Positions 13,538 through 21,307 of a stretch of 43,306 bases of DNA are shown one piece after another. Source of the DNA: CBCPMX01 sp965120355 (GTDB taxonomy: Bacteria; Bacillota; Clostridia; Oscillospirales; Oscillospiraceae); the NCBI GenBank assembly GCA_965120355.1, contig CBCPMX010000042.1, positions 1 through 43,306 of the forward strand, written 5' to 3'. A program made the position numbers and the translations under genes. Position 1 is the stretch's first letter; every line of letters starts with the position of its first letter. The notes beneath the pieces are model-generated. The model had not been told where the DNA came from. It did no database searches and saw only the letters and a list, made by a program, of their open reading frames with translations.

Positions 13538-14407
13538 ATGCTGAAGCCCGGAATCAAGAAGCCCGGCATCGCTATCAACTCCGCACGCTGCATGGCCTGC
13601 TACGCCTGCTTTATGGCCTGCAAGGACGAGCATTGCGGCTGGGACACTGCGGTGTCCAAGGCGCAGCCTGAGATGGGCCAATTCTGGATGAACATCCGGG
13701 AGTGGGAGCGCGGCGACAACGAACGTCGGATTAAGACCGCTACGGTTCCCACCCCCTGCTCTCACTGCGACAATCCTGCCTGTATGGCGGCGGCGGAAAA
13801 CGGCGCCGTGTATAAGCGGCCTGACGGCATTGTCATCATTGATCCGGAGAAGTCCAAGGGCCAGAAGCAAATTGTGGACGCCTGCCCCATTGGTGCAGTG
13901 TACTGGAACGAGACGCTTCAGATTCCACAGAAGTGCACCATGTGCGCCCATCTGCTGGACGACCCCGATTATCCCGGCTATGAGCCGCGGTGCGTGGAGG
14001 CATGCCCCAACCAGGCGCTGGTGTTCGGCGATTTGGCGGATCCGGACAGCGAGATCAGCAAACTGATTGCTGCCAACCGGGTCACACAGTTGGAGGGTCT
14101 GGGCAATATGGGCTCCAGTGTGGTCCATTTGAACATCCCCAGCGCATTTCTGGCCGGTACTGTAGCCTACCCCGAGGAGCTGGAGGAGGTCTGCATCGGC
14201 GCCAAGGTGAAAATCACCTGCGATGAGACCGGCGAGACGCACGAGATGGAGACCAACTGGGCTGGCGACTACGAGTTTGAGGATCTGCCAAAGGGCATGA
14301 CCTGGACGGTGGATATCACCTTCCCTGGCTTTAAACCGGTGCAGTATACCGGCGAGCGCACAGATCACGACCACTATGTGGGAATTACCTATTTGGAACA
14401 GGTGTGA
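13538..14407 (+). CDS. transhydroxylase-type Fe-S beta subunit (second copy)
   Basis: The 289-residue electron-transfer subunit has three [4Fe-4S] clusters: CMACYACFMAC near residue 18, CSHCDNPAC, DACP, and CTMCAHLL...CVEACP. Residues 200-289 are the BthL-type beta-barrel (FLAGTVAYPEELEEVCIGA, LPKGMTWTVDITFPGF). The gene begins 2 nt after the alpha subunit stop with AAGGAGG in the alpha C-terminus, so the subunits are made together. It resembles the first beta subunit throughout, suggesting duplication of an alpha-beta unit. The N-terminus is longer by six residues, with no signal sequence. Confidence 0.88.
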   Translation: MLKPGIKKPGIAINSARCMACYACFMACKDEHCGWDTAVSKAQPEMGQFWMNIREWERGDNERRIKTATVPTPCSHCDNPACMAAAENGAVYKRPDGIVIIDPEKSKGQKQIVDACPIGAVYWNETLQIPQKCTMCAHLLDDPDYPGYEPRCVEACPNQALVFGDLADPDSEISKLIAANRVTQLEGLGNMGSSVVHLNIPSAFLAGTVAYPEELEEVCIGAKVKITCDETGETHEMETNWAGDYEFEDLPKGMTWTVDITFPGFKPVQYTGERTDHDHYVGITYLEQV

Positions 14408-14413
14408 GAAAAT

Positions 14414-14443
14414 CAGCCAGCCCTGCTGCGGCGGGGCTGGCTG
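14414..14443 (+). other. hairpin between beta subunit and thiolase genes
   Basis: CAGCCAGCCC (14414-14423) pairs with GGGCTGGCTG (14434-14443). There is no T-tract, so it is more likely an mRNA processing or stability element than a full terminator. A second small dyad CATGG-TGCG-CCATG follows at 14456-14469. Confidence 0.5.
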
Positions 14444-14484
14444 TGCGGTGTGCTTCATGGTGCGCCATGACAGCAGTCCGGCTG

Positions 14485-14513
14485 TTGCCATGAGGGACCA
14501 TGAAATATGCAAT
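14485..14513 (+). promoter_or_regulatory. weak internal promoter candidate before the thiolase gene
   Basis: TTGCCA (14485-14490), 17 nt, then TGCAAT (14508-14513) gives partial matches only. The 138-nt gap and preceding hairpin make a separate start for thiolase and BKACE possible. Confidence 0.3.
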
Positions 14514-14545
14514 CTATTTTTCTGTGAAAGGAAGGAATTATTTTA

Positions 14546-15799
14546 ATGGAACTTCGTAACGTAGTCATTGTGGAGGGCTGCCGCACGGCTGTGGGCAGCA
14601 TGGGCGGTTCTTTGAAGCCGCTGTCCGCATATGACATGGCCTGCGCAGTGCTCAAGGGCATTTTGGATCGCAGCGGCATTGATCCCCAGGAAGTGGGCGA
14701 GGTTATTCTCGGCCACTGCCGCCAGACCTCTGATGAACCCAATATTGCCCGGATGGCCGCGCTGAAAGTGGGCATCCCCGAAGCCGTACCCGCCTATACC
14801 GTGATGCGTCAGTGCGCTTCGGCCATGACGGCCGTACAGAATGGCGTCATGAGCATTATGTGCGGACAGAATGACGTGGTCATTGCCGGCGGCACCGAGT
14901 CCATGTCCAACGCGGTATTTTATCTGCGCAACGCCCGCTGGGGCGTGGGCACCGGCAACACCGAACTGGTGGACGCCCTGACTGAGGGACAATTCCGCTC
15001 CCAGCCCCAGGAGATCTATGGCCGTTATAATATGGGCGCTACCGCTGAGAATATTGCCCAGGAGTTGGGCATCACCCGGGAGGAGCAGGACGCGTTTTCC
15101 CTGGAGTCCCAGCGCCGGGCCATCGCTGCCATCGACGCCGGAAAATTTAAGGACGAGATCGTCCCCGTGGAGGTGCCTCAGGGCAGGAAAAAACCCTCCA
15201 TTATCTTTGACACCGACGAGTTCCCGCGCCGCGACACCAATGCGGAGAAGATGGCCAAGCTGAAACCCTGTTTTAACATCCGCAAAGATGAAGAGGGGCG
15301 CGTTTACGGCTCCTCCGAGCTGACCGGTACTGTCACCGCCGCCAGCAGCTCCGGCCGCAACGATGGCGCGTCTGCCGTACTGCTGATGGCCGAGGATAAG
15401 GCAAAGGAACTGGGCTTGAAGCCCATTTGCAAGATCATTGGCATGGGCACTGCCGGTTGTGATCCCCGCACCATGGGGCTTGGCCCTGTCTATGCTGTGC
15501 CCAAGGCACTGCAGGACGCTGGTTTGACCATGGATGATATCCAGCTGATTGAACTGAACGAGGCCTTTGCGGCACAGGCGCTGGGCTGCATTAAGCAGCT
15601 GGGCTGGGAGGACAAGATGGACATCATCAATGTCAACGGCGGCGCCATTGCCCTGGGCCATCCCGTTGGTTCCTCCGGCTGCCGCATCCTCATTACCCTG
15701 ATGTATGAGATGAAGCGCCGCGGCCTGAAGTACGGCCTTGCGACCCTGTGCATTGCCGGCGGAATGGGCCAGGCCACCGTCATTGAAATGTGTGACTGA
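14546..15799 (+). CDS. acetyl-CoA acetyltransferase-like thiolase
   Basis: The 417-residue thiolase has the full catalytic set: nucleophile Cys90 in VMRQCASAM, NEAFA at 338-342, His372 in NGGAIALGHPVGSSG, and Cys402 in LCIAGGMGQA. It would condense two acetyl-CoA or cleave acetoacetyl-CoA (or a related 3-ketoacyl-CoA) with CoA. It is about 25 residues longer than the usual 390, with an insertion near 130-160, and the common TAGNSSG motif reads TAASSSG, so chain-length preference may differ. AAGGAAGG precedes the ATG. It lies between the transhydroxylase and a beta-keto acid cleavage enzyme, which favours a degradative role yielding acetyl-CoA. Confidence 0.9.
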   Translation: MELRNVVIVEGCRTAVGSMGGSLKPLSAYDMACAVLKGILDRSGIDPQEVGEVILGHCRQTSDEPNIARMAALKVGIPEAVPAYTVMRQCASAMTAVQNGVMSIMCGQNDVVIAGGTESMSNAVFYLRNARWGVGTGNTELVDALTEGQFRSQPQEIYGRYNMGATAENIAQELGITREEQDAFSLESQRRAIAAIDAGKFKDEIVPVEVPQGRKKPSIIFDTDEFPRRDTNAEKMAKLKPCFNIRKDEEGRVYGSSELTGTVTAASSSGRNDGASAVLLMAEDKAKELGLKPICKIIGMGTAGCDPRTMGLGPVYAVPKALQDAGLTMDDIQLIELNEAFAAQALGCIKQLGWEDKMDIINVNGGAIALGHPVGSSGCRILITLMYEMKRRGLKYGLATLCIAGGMGQATVIEMCD

Positions 15800-15872
15800 G
15801 TCCCGCTCTGCGGCGGATTTTCCCCTATAACCCCTTGCGTGAAGCATGAAATAGAATTAGGAGTGAATGAAC

Positions 15873-16784
15873 ATGGCAAAATCAAATAAGATCATGATCC
15901 AGGTCTGCCTGTGCGGCGCCGGCACAAAGAAGGCCCAGGCCCCCACGGTTCCCTACACTGCCGACGAGCTGGCGGAGCAGATCGTCGCCTGCGCCAAGCT
16001 TGGTGCGTCCATTGCCCACATCCATGTCCGGGAGGACAAGGAAGTGGACGGTGTCCTGCAGATCGGTTACAAGTCCATGAGTCTGCAAAAGTTCACTGAA
16101 GCTGTGGAAAAGACCCGCGAGCTGTGCTTGAAGGAGGGCGTGGACATTATTCTCAACTTGACCACCTCCGGCGGCGAGTATGAGGATTACAAGCGGTTAC
16201 AGCATCTGGCCGCGCTGCAGCCGGAGATGTGCTCCTTCGATCCCAACACCCTCAACTGGGCCAACAGCTATATCTTTGAGAACAGCCCCCGCTTCCTGAA
16301 CCTGCTGAGCCAGGAAGTGATCAAGTACGACATCAAGCCCGAGTTTGAGGTCTTTGATACCGGTCACATTGATTCGGTGATGTACTATGTCAACAAGCAC
16401 GGTATTCCCAAGCCGCCCCACATTCAGTTCATCATGGGCGTCGGCGGTTCTATGCCCGGTACTGCGGAGAACCTGGCCTTCCTGGTGAACAAACTGCCTG
16501 AGGGTGCCACATGGTCAGTTTCCGGCATTGGCAAGGCCCATATGCCGATGATGCTGGCCGGTTTGGCGCTGGGCTGTGATGGCCTGCGCGTTGGCCTGGA
16601 GGACAATATCCTCTATGGCAAAAATCCGGACGGCACGAAGGTGATTGCCACCAATGAGATGCTGGTCAAACGCGCTGTCGAGCTGGCCAAGCTGGCCGGC
16701 CGCGAGATCGCCACGGCCCAGGAGGCTCGTGAGATCCTGGGCATCACCCGCAACTGCATTCAGGGCGACCGAGTGGCTGAGTAA
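15873..16784 (+). CDS. beta-keto acid cleavage enzyme (BKACE, DUF849)
   Basis: The 303-residue TIM-barrel protein belongs to the family of Kce (3-keto-5-aminohexanoate cleavage). Zinc ligands are visible as His49 and His51 in AHIHVR and Glu243 in GLEDN, with Asp244 and Arg239 completing the usual site. BKACEs take a beta-keto acid plus acetyl-CoA and give a CoA thioester plus acetoacetate. Beside a phloroglucinol-forming type of enzyme and a thiolase, the most attractive substrate is triacetate, as in the triacetate acetoacetate-lyase step of phloroglucinol fermentation; this is inference. The lysine-fermentation enzyme is a possible alternative, but no other lysine genes are near. The start at 15873 is preferred to 15867 because AGGAG is then 9 nt away. 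Confidence 0.88.
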   Translation: MAKSNKIMIQVCLCGAGTKKAQAPTVPYTADELAEQIVACAKLGASIAHIHVREDKEVDGVLQIGYKSMSLQKFTEAVEKTRELCLKEGVDIILNLTTSGGEYEDYKRLQHLAALQPEMCSFDPNTLNWANSYIFENSPRFLNLLSQEVIKYDIKPEFEVFDTGHIDSVMYYVNKHGIPKPPHIQFIMGVGGSMPGTAENLAFLVNKLPEGATWSVSGIGKAHMPMMLAGLALGCDGLRVGLEDNILYGKNPDGTKVIATNEMLVKRAVELAKLAGREIATAQEAREILGITRNCIQGDRVAE

Positions 16785-16795
16785 AGATCTACCGC

Positions 16796-16824
16796 TTGTC
16801 ATCCAGAATGGTCTGTGATACAAT
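16796..16824 (+). promoter_or_regulatory. sigma-A promoter of the Moco operon
   Basis: TTGTCA (16796-16801), a 17-nt spacer and TACAAT (16819-16824), with a TG two to three bases before the -10, begin just after the BKACE stop. The expected start near 16831 places the whole aptamer in the leader. Confidence 0.8.
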
Positions 16825-16834
16825 AAAAACATAA

Positions 16835-16922
16835 ACATATCTCCGAGCTTCCGCGCCTAAGGCGGCGACGTTATGGCGCGGAAGCCGGGGCAGCTCTGGA
16901 AACGGAGCTGCCTTCCCTGTGT
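16835..16922 (+). promoter_or_regulatory. Moco-riboswitch-like aptamer
   Basis: The leader folds into a closing stem ACATA/TGTGT (16835-16839 with 16918-16922). It also has a perfect 10-bp stem, CTTCCGCGCC (16848-16857) with GGCGCGGAAG (16875-16884), and a third 10-bp stem GGCAGCTCTG/CGGAGCTGCC (16889-16898 with 16903-16912) capped by a GAAA tetraloop. The bases CTCCGAG, TAAGGCGGCGACGTTAT and CCTTCCC between stems resemble the Moco RNA motif as I remember it. It precedes moeA and the Moco operon, the classic setting. Presence of the third stem argues for the molybdenum and not the shorter tungsten-cofactor variant. Confidence 0.85.
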
Positions 16923-16940
16923 GAAAAGGAGAGCGTCTGA

Positions 16941-16964
16941 CCTCCCCGAATCGTGGCCGGGAGG
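16941..16964 (+). promoter_or_regulatory. switching segment of the riboswitch expression platform
   Basis: CCTCCC (16941-16946) can pair with GGGAGG (16959-16964) to make a local hairpin. CCTCCCC (16941-16947) is also perfectly complementary to GGGGAGG (17002-17008), which is the moeA ribosome-binding site. The same strand therefore has two mutually exclusive partners, suggesting translational control on top of the terminator. Confidence 0.55.
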
Positions 16965-16967
16965 ATT

Positions 16968-17001
16968 GCACTCTGCTTTTTGCGCAGAGTGCTTTTTCTT
17001 T
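16968..17001 (+). terminator. riboswitch-controlled intrinsic terminator
   Basis: GCACTCTGC (16968-16976) pairs with GCAGAGTGC (16984-16992), loop of 7 nt, followed by TTTTTCTTT. It lies between the aptamer and the moeA ribosome-binding site, so it would end the transcript early, presumably when Moco is plentiful. Confidence 0.9.
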
Positions 17002-17018
17002 GGGGAGGGAATCGGCAT

Positions 17019-18248
17019 ATGCTGATGAATTGTAAATTTACCGAAGCGCGGGATGCGCTGTTGGAGCTGGTTCGGCCGGTAGAGGCGGAGCGGGTGTCAG
17101 TCAGCGCCTGTGTGGGACGAGTGCTGGCGGAGCGGGGTGTGGCTGTTGCCGACGTGCCGCCTTTTGACCGATCGCCCTATGACGGCTATGCCTTTCGGGC
17201 GGCAGATACCCAAACTGCCTCCAGGGAGCATCCTGTGACGCTGCGGATTTTAGAGGAAATCGCCGCCGGCGGCATGTGGACGCAGCCGGTGACGGAGGGA
17301 ACCGCCGTGAAGATCCTGACCGGCGCGCCAGTGCCGGAGGGCGCCGATGCGGTTTGCCAGTTTGAAAAGACCGAATTTACAGCGGAGACGGTGACCCTGT
17401 TTGGGGCGTTTCGCCCTGGGGACAATATTGTCCGGCGCGGCGAGGATGTGCAGGCGGGTCAGATTCTGGCGGAGGCCGGCACCGTGATCGACGGCCCATT
17501 GGCCGGTACGCTGGCGGCACAGGGGATTACTGCGCCTCTGGTGTACCGCCGGCCCAGGGCTGGGCTGCTCACCACTGGCAGTGAGCTGGCCGATGCGGGG
17601 GAAGCTCTGACACCGGGAAAGATCGTCAATACCAACCGATATACTTTTGAAGCGGAGTTGGCACGCCTTGGTATGGAGCCGCGCTTCTTTGGGGCGCCTG
17701 GGGATGATGTGCCGTCCATTGCCGCTGCCCTGGAAGCGGCTCTGGCCGAGAGCGATCTGGTGGTGGTTACCGGCGGCGTCTCTGTAGGCGACTATGACCT
17801 GACACCGGCGGCTCTGGAAGCAGTGGGCGCGGAGATTGTGGTGAAGAATGTGGCCTTGAAGCCTGGTGGAAAATGCTGCTACGCCGTGCGCGACGGGAAA
17901 CTGATTTGCTGCTTGTCTGGCAATCCCGCCTCCAGCCTGACGAATTTTTATGCGGTGGTTCTGCCGGCGGTCCGGCGGATGTGTGGGCTGACAGCCGCAA
18001 AATTGCCGGAGATCCCAGTGACGCTGGCGGAACCGTTTCCAAAGAAAAGCCCGCAGACCCGCCTCCTGCGGGGCCGCCTGGAATTGGCCCATGGGAAGAC
18101 GGCTATGTCCATCACCAGTGAGCAGGGGAACAGCATTCTGCACACCATGATCGGCTGTAATCTGTTGGCCGTTGTTCCGGCGAAAAGCGCACCGCTGCCG
18201 GTGGGGACGGAGCTGACAGCATATCTGTTGCCGTTTGCATTGTATTGA
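17019..18248 (+). CDS. moeA: molybdopterin molybdenumtransferase MoeA
   Basis: This 409-residue MoeA inserts molybdenum into adenylylated molybdopterin. Visible are the N-terminal PPFDRSPYDGYAFRA, the IxTGAPVPEGADAV signature, the GLLTTGSEL and TGGVSVGDYD motifs of the MPT-binding domain, and LSGNPASSL followed by the C-terminal beta-barrel domain. The start at 17019 follows GGGGAGGGA by about 9 nt. It is the first gene of a tight six-gene operon behind the riboswitch and supplies cofactor for the two transhydroxylases beside it. Confidence 0.94.
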   Translation: MLMNCKFTEARDALLELVRPVEAERVSVSACVGRVLAERGVAVADVPPFDRSPYDGYAFRAADTQTASREHPVTLRILEEIAAGGMWTQPVTEGTAVKILTGAPVPEGADAVCQFEKTEFTAETVTLFGAFRPGDNIVRRGEDVQAGQILAEAGTVIDGPLAGTLAAQGITAPLVYRRPRAGLLTTGSELADAGEALTPGKIVNTNRYTFEAELARLGMEPRFFGAPGDDVPSIAAALEAALAESDLVVVTGGVSVGDYDLTPAALEAVGAEIVVKNVALKPGGKCCYAVRDGKLICCLSGNPASSLTNFYAVVLPAVRRMCGLTAAKLPEIPVTLAEPFPKKSPQTRLLRGRLELAHGKTAMSITSEQGNSILHTMIGCNLLAVVPAKSAPLPVGTELTAYLLPFALY

Positions 18249-18259
18249 GGGGGAAAACT

Positions 18260-19285
18260 ATGAGAAAAGTCAAAGTGACCGAGGCTGTGGGCCTGCCGCT
18301 GTGCCACGACATCACGGCCATCCGCGATGGCTTCAAAGGCGCGGCATTCCGCCGCGGGCATGTGATTCAGCCAGAGGATGTGGAGGCGCTGCTGAACATT
18401 GGCAAGCAGCATGTGTTTATCTGGGAGGATACTGCCGGCGAAATTCATGAAGAGGACGCCGCCCTGCGGCTGAGTAAGTTGGCGGCAGTGGAGCACGGGA
18501 GCTTTTCCGGCCCTTCCGAGGGCAAAATGGTCCTGACGGCGGACATTCCCGGCCTGTTCCGGGTCAATACAGCGCTGTTACGGGCCATCAATTCCATTGG
18601 CGACATCACGATTTCCACGGTGCCGGACCATTACCCGGTGCACCCCGGTGGCCGTCTGGCCAGTATGCGGATTGTGCCGCTGGTGACGAAGGAATCCAAC
18701 ATTACGGAGGCTGAGCGGCTGTGTGCGCAGAGTGATACGCCGCTGCTGCAGCTGCTGCCGTATCGGGCGGGCCTGCGGGCCGGGATCATTATCACTGGCA
18801 GCGAACTTTATTCCGGCCGCGTCAAGGACAAGTTTGAACCAGTGGCCAGGAAGAAGCTGGACGCCTATGGCGTGGAGATTGTCTCCTGCAGGATCTGTGA
18901 TGATGATCTGGACATGCTGGCCAAAGCCATCGCAGAGCTGCAGGCGTTGGATGTGGATCTAATCCTGTTGTCCGGCGGCATGTCTGTGGACCCGGACGAC
19001 GTGACGCCCACGGCGGTGCGCAATGCCGGCGCAGAGATTATTTCCCACGGTGTGCCGTCTCAGCCAGGCAATATGCTGTTGGTGGCGTATTTGGGCAAAG
19101 CTGTGGTCTTTGGTGTGCCCGGCGCAGCGGTGAGCCTGCCGGTGACTACCTTTGACGTGATGCTGCCCCAGGCCGTGGCCGGCGTAAAGATCACCAAAGC
19201 GGATCTGGTGAACTTGGGTGACGGGGGCTTCTGCCAGGGCTGCAAGGTGTGTCACTGGCCCAACTGTACTTTTGGCAGGTATTGA
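18260..19285 (+). CDS. MoCF/MoeA-like molybdopterin-binding protein with C-terminal Cys motif
   Basis: This 341-residue protein shares the MoCF-binding domain of MoeA and Mog (GIIITGSELYSGRVKD around 180-195, LLSGGMSVDPDDVTPTA near 240-255, VFGVPGAA) but lacks the full four-domain MoeA arrangement. The last residues read FCQGCKVCHWPNCTFGRY, four cysteines that could bind a metal or cluster. Such proteins occur widely in clostridial Moco clusters and their exact step is not settled; metal donation or use of tungsten versus molybdenum are possibilities. It starts 11 nt after moeA with GAGGGGG upstream and ends 2 nt before moaA. Confidence 0.85.
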   Translation: MRKVKVTEAVGLPLCHDITAIRDGFKGAAFRRGHVIQPEDVEALLNIGKQHVFIWEDTAGEIHEEDAALRLSKLAAVEHGSFSGPSEGKMVLTADIPGLFRVNTALLRAINSIGDITISTVPDHYPVHPGGRLASMRIVPLVTKESNITEAERLCAQSDTPLLQLLPYRAGLRAGIIITGSELYSGRVKDKFEPVARKKLDAYGVEIVSCRICDDDLDMLAKAIAELQALDVDLILLSGGMSVDPDDVTPTAVRNAGAEIISHGVPSQPGNMLLVAYLGKAVVFGVPGAAVSLPVTTFDVMLPQAVAGVKITKADLVNLGDGGFCQGCKVCHWPNCTFGRY

Positions 19286-19287
19286 AA

Positions 19288-20241
19288 ATGAGAGATGCTT
19301 ACGCACGGAATATCAACTATCTCCGCGTCTCCGTGACGGATCGCTGCAATCTGCGCTGCGCCTACTGTATGCCGCCGGAGGGTATTTGCAAGGTCCAACA
19401 CCGGGACATCCTCTCCTATGAGGAAATCACACAGATTGTAGCGGCGGCGGCAGAGTTGGGGATCGAAAAGATCCGCATCACCGGGGGAGAGCCCCTGGTG
19501 CGCCCTGGTGTGGCGGGCCTTTGCCGCGCGATTGCCAAACTGCCCGGCATTCGGGAAGTGGCTGTGACCACCAACGGCATATTTTTGGCGGATTTGGCAC
19601 AGGAATTGAAAGACGCCGGCGTAAGCCGCGTCAATGTGAGTCTGGACACGCTGCATCCGGAAAAATATCGGAAAATGACCGGTGGGGGAGACCTGAACCG
19701 GGTCCTGGAGGGCCTGCGGGCTGCTGAGGACGTGGGACTTGGCCCGATCAAACTGAACTGCGTTCTGATCGGCGGGTTCAATGACGATGAAATTGTGGAC
19801 TTTGTGGCGCGAACCCAACACAAGGCCATAGATGTGCGGTTTATCGAACTGATGCCCATTGGGCCGGGCGCGAAGTTCCCGGAGAAGGCATTTTTAAAAG
19901 GCAGCGTAGTTTTGGAGCGCTGCCCGGAATTGATACCGTTACCCGCCGACGGTGGTGTGGCGCAGCTGTACCGCCTGCCAGACGGCATGGGCCGCGTGGG
20001 GCTGATCAATCCTCTCAGCTGCCAGTTTTGCAGCGACTGCAACCGGATTCGCCTGACGCCGGAGGGGGCGCTGAAGCCCTGCCTGCATTCGGACCGGGAG
20101 ATTCCCGTCCGGGGACTCACCGGAGCGGCGCTGCGGGAGGCCGTGGCCTCCGCCATCCTTCAGAAGCCGCGGCAGCATGGAGAACTGGATGCCCACCATG
20201 CCAGTGAGGCGGGGCGGGACATGTACACCATTGGCGGATAA
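19288..20241 (+). CDS. moaA: GTP 3',8-cyclase MoaA
   Basis: This 317-residue radical SAM enzyme performs the first step of Moco synthesis. The SAM cluster is Cys20-x3-Cys24-x2-Cys27 (CNLRCAYC); the C-terminal GTP-binding cluster is in CQFCSDCNRIRLTPEGALKPC, read as CxxC...C with Cys at the two ends. The essential C-terminal Gly-Gly is present (YTIGG). RITGGEPLVRPGV is the SAM-contact motif. The start at 19288 gives the usual N-terminus RNINYLRVSVTDRCN; the ribosome site (GGCAGG) is weak, consistent with coupling to the gene ending 2 nt earlier. Confidence 0.96.
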   Translation: MRDAYARNINYLRVSVTDRCNLRCAYCMPPEGICKVQHRDILSYEEITQIVAAAAELGIEKIRITGGEPLVRPGVAGLCRAIAKLPGIREVAVTTNGIFLADLAQELKDAGVSRVNVSLDTLHPEKYRKMTGGGDLNRVLEGLRAAEDVGLGPIKLNCVLIGGFNDDEIVDFVARTQHKAIDVRFIELMPIGPGAKFPEKAFLKGSVVLERCPELIPLPADGGVAQLYRLPDGMGRVGLINPLSCQFCSDCNRIRLTPEGALKPCLHSDREIPVRGLTGAALREAVASAILQKPRQHGELDAHHASEAGRDMYTIGG

Positions 20242-20290
20242 GATGCATGGGTGCAGAGTATGAAATGTACGTTTGAAAGGAAGGCTGACA

Positions 20291-20776
20291 GTGGCGGACT
20301 TTACGCATTTTAATGAAGCGGGGCGGGCGCGAATGGTAGATGTCTCGGAAAAGAGCGACACCAAACGCACCGCTGTAGCCGCGGGGCGGGTGCTGGTAAG
20401 CCGCGAGACCTTTGACCTGATCCGCACTGGCGGCATGAAAAAGGGCGACGTGCTGACGACTGCTCAGATCGGCGGCATCATGGGAGCGAAGCGGACGCCG
20501 GACGTGATCCCCATGTGCCATCCCATTCTGATCTCTGGCGTGGATATCGATTTTGCGCTCAATGAGGCCGACTGCGCTGTGGAGATCACGGCTGCGGTCT
20601 CCTGCACCGGCGCCACTGGTGTGGAGATGGAGGCGCTGACTGCCGTGTCCGTGGCGGCTTTGACGGTCTATGACATGTGCAAGGCCGTCCAGAAGGACAT
20701 GGTCATCGACAATATCCGCCTGTTGAAAAAAACCGGCGGAAAATCCGGCGATTTTATTCGAGAGGAGGAACCATGA
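20291..20776 (+). CDS. moaC: cyclic pyranopterin monophosphate synthase MoaC
   Basis: This is a 161-residue protein of standard length. Key motifs are THFNEAGRARMVDVSEK at the N-terminus, MCHPILI (substrate contact) and VEMEALTAVSVAALTVYDMCKA. It completes precursor Z formation after MoaA. The GTG start at 20291 is set by GAAAGGAAGG six nt upstream and gives the expected N-terminus. Its stop overlaps the next start (ATGA at 20773-20776). Confidence 0.95.
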   Translation: MADFTHFNEAGRARMVDVSEKSDTKRTAVAAGRVLVSRETFDLIRTGGMKKGDVLTTAQIGGIMGAKRTPDVIPMCHPILISGVDIDFALNEADCAVEITAAVSCTGATGVEMEALTAVSVAALTVYDMCKAVQKDMVIDNIRLLKKTGGKSGDFIREEEP

Positions 20777-21306
20777 TGGGCAGAACTGCAGCTGTCATTA
20801 CCATGAGCGACAAAGGCAGCCGCGGGGAGCGGGTGGATACTGCCGGCCCCGCCGTGGCAGAGATCCTGCGGGAAAACGGCTATGAGATTATTCATACGGA
20901 ATTGATTCCCGATGACTATGAGACCATCCGGAAGGAACTGATGGACTGTAGCGACCGGTTGAAAGCTGACCTGGTAGTTACCACTGGCGGCACCGGCTTT
21001 TCGCCACGGGATGTGACGCCGGAGGCCACCCTTTCCGTGATAGAGCGGGTGACGCCGGGGATCCCGGAGGCTATGCGGTATGAGAGCCTGAAAATCACCC
21101 CCATGGCCATGTTGTCCCGGGCCGCTGCCGGCATTCGGGGCAAGACCCTGATTGTCAATCTTCCCGGCAGCGAAAAGGCGGCGCGGGAGAATTTGCAGGC
21201 GGTGATCCGCCCGCTGGCCCATGGCCTGGATGTGCTGCTGGGGCGCAGCGGCGACTGCGCGGAGCTGCATACACACCACCATCATCATCACGAGGAGGAA
21301 GCGTAG
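20773..21306 (+). CDS. MoaB/Mog-type molybdopterin adenylyltransferase with His-rich tail
   Basis: The 177-residue MoCF-domain protein has the motifs ITMSDKGSRGERVDTAGP, TTGGTGFSPRDVTPEAT and VNLPGSEKAARENL. It activates molybdopterin by adenylylation before MoeA. The C-terminus is unusual: THHHHHHEEEA, six consecutive histidines followed by acidic residues, a natural metal-binding tail. It overlaps moaC by 4 nt and is followed after 1 nt by the MOSC gene, so the products are likely made in step. Confidence 0.92.
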   Translation: MMGRTAAVITMSDKGSRGERVDTAGPAVAEILRENGYEIIHTELIPDDYETIRKELMDCSDRLKADLVVTTGGTGFSPRDVTPEATLSVIERVTPGIPEAMRYESLKITPMAMLSRAAAGIRGKTLIVNLPGSEKAARENLQAVIRPLAHGLDVLLGRSGDCAELHTHHHHHHEEEA

Positions 21307-21307
21307 C

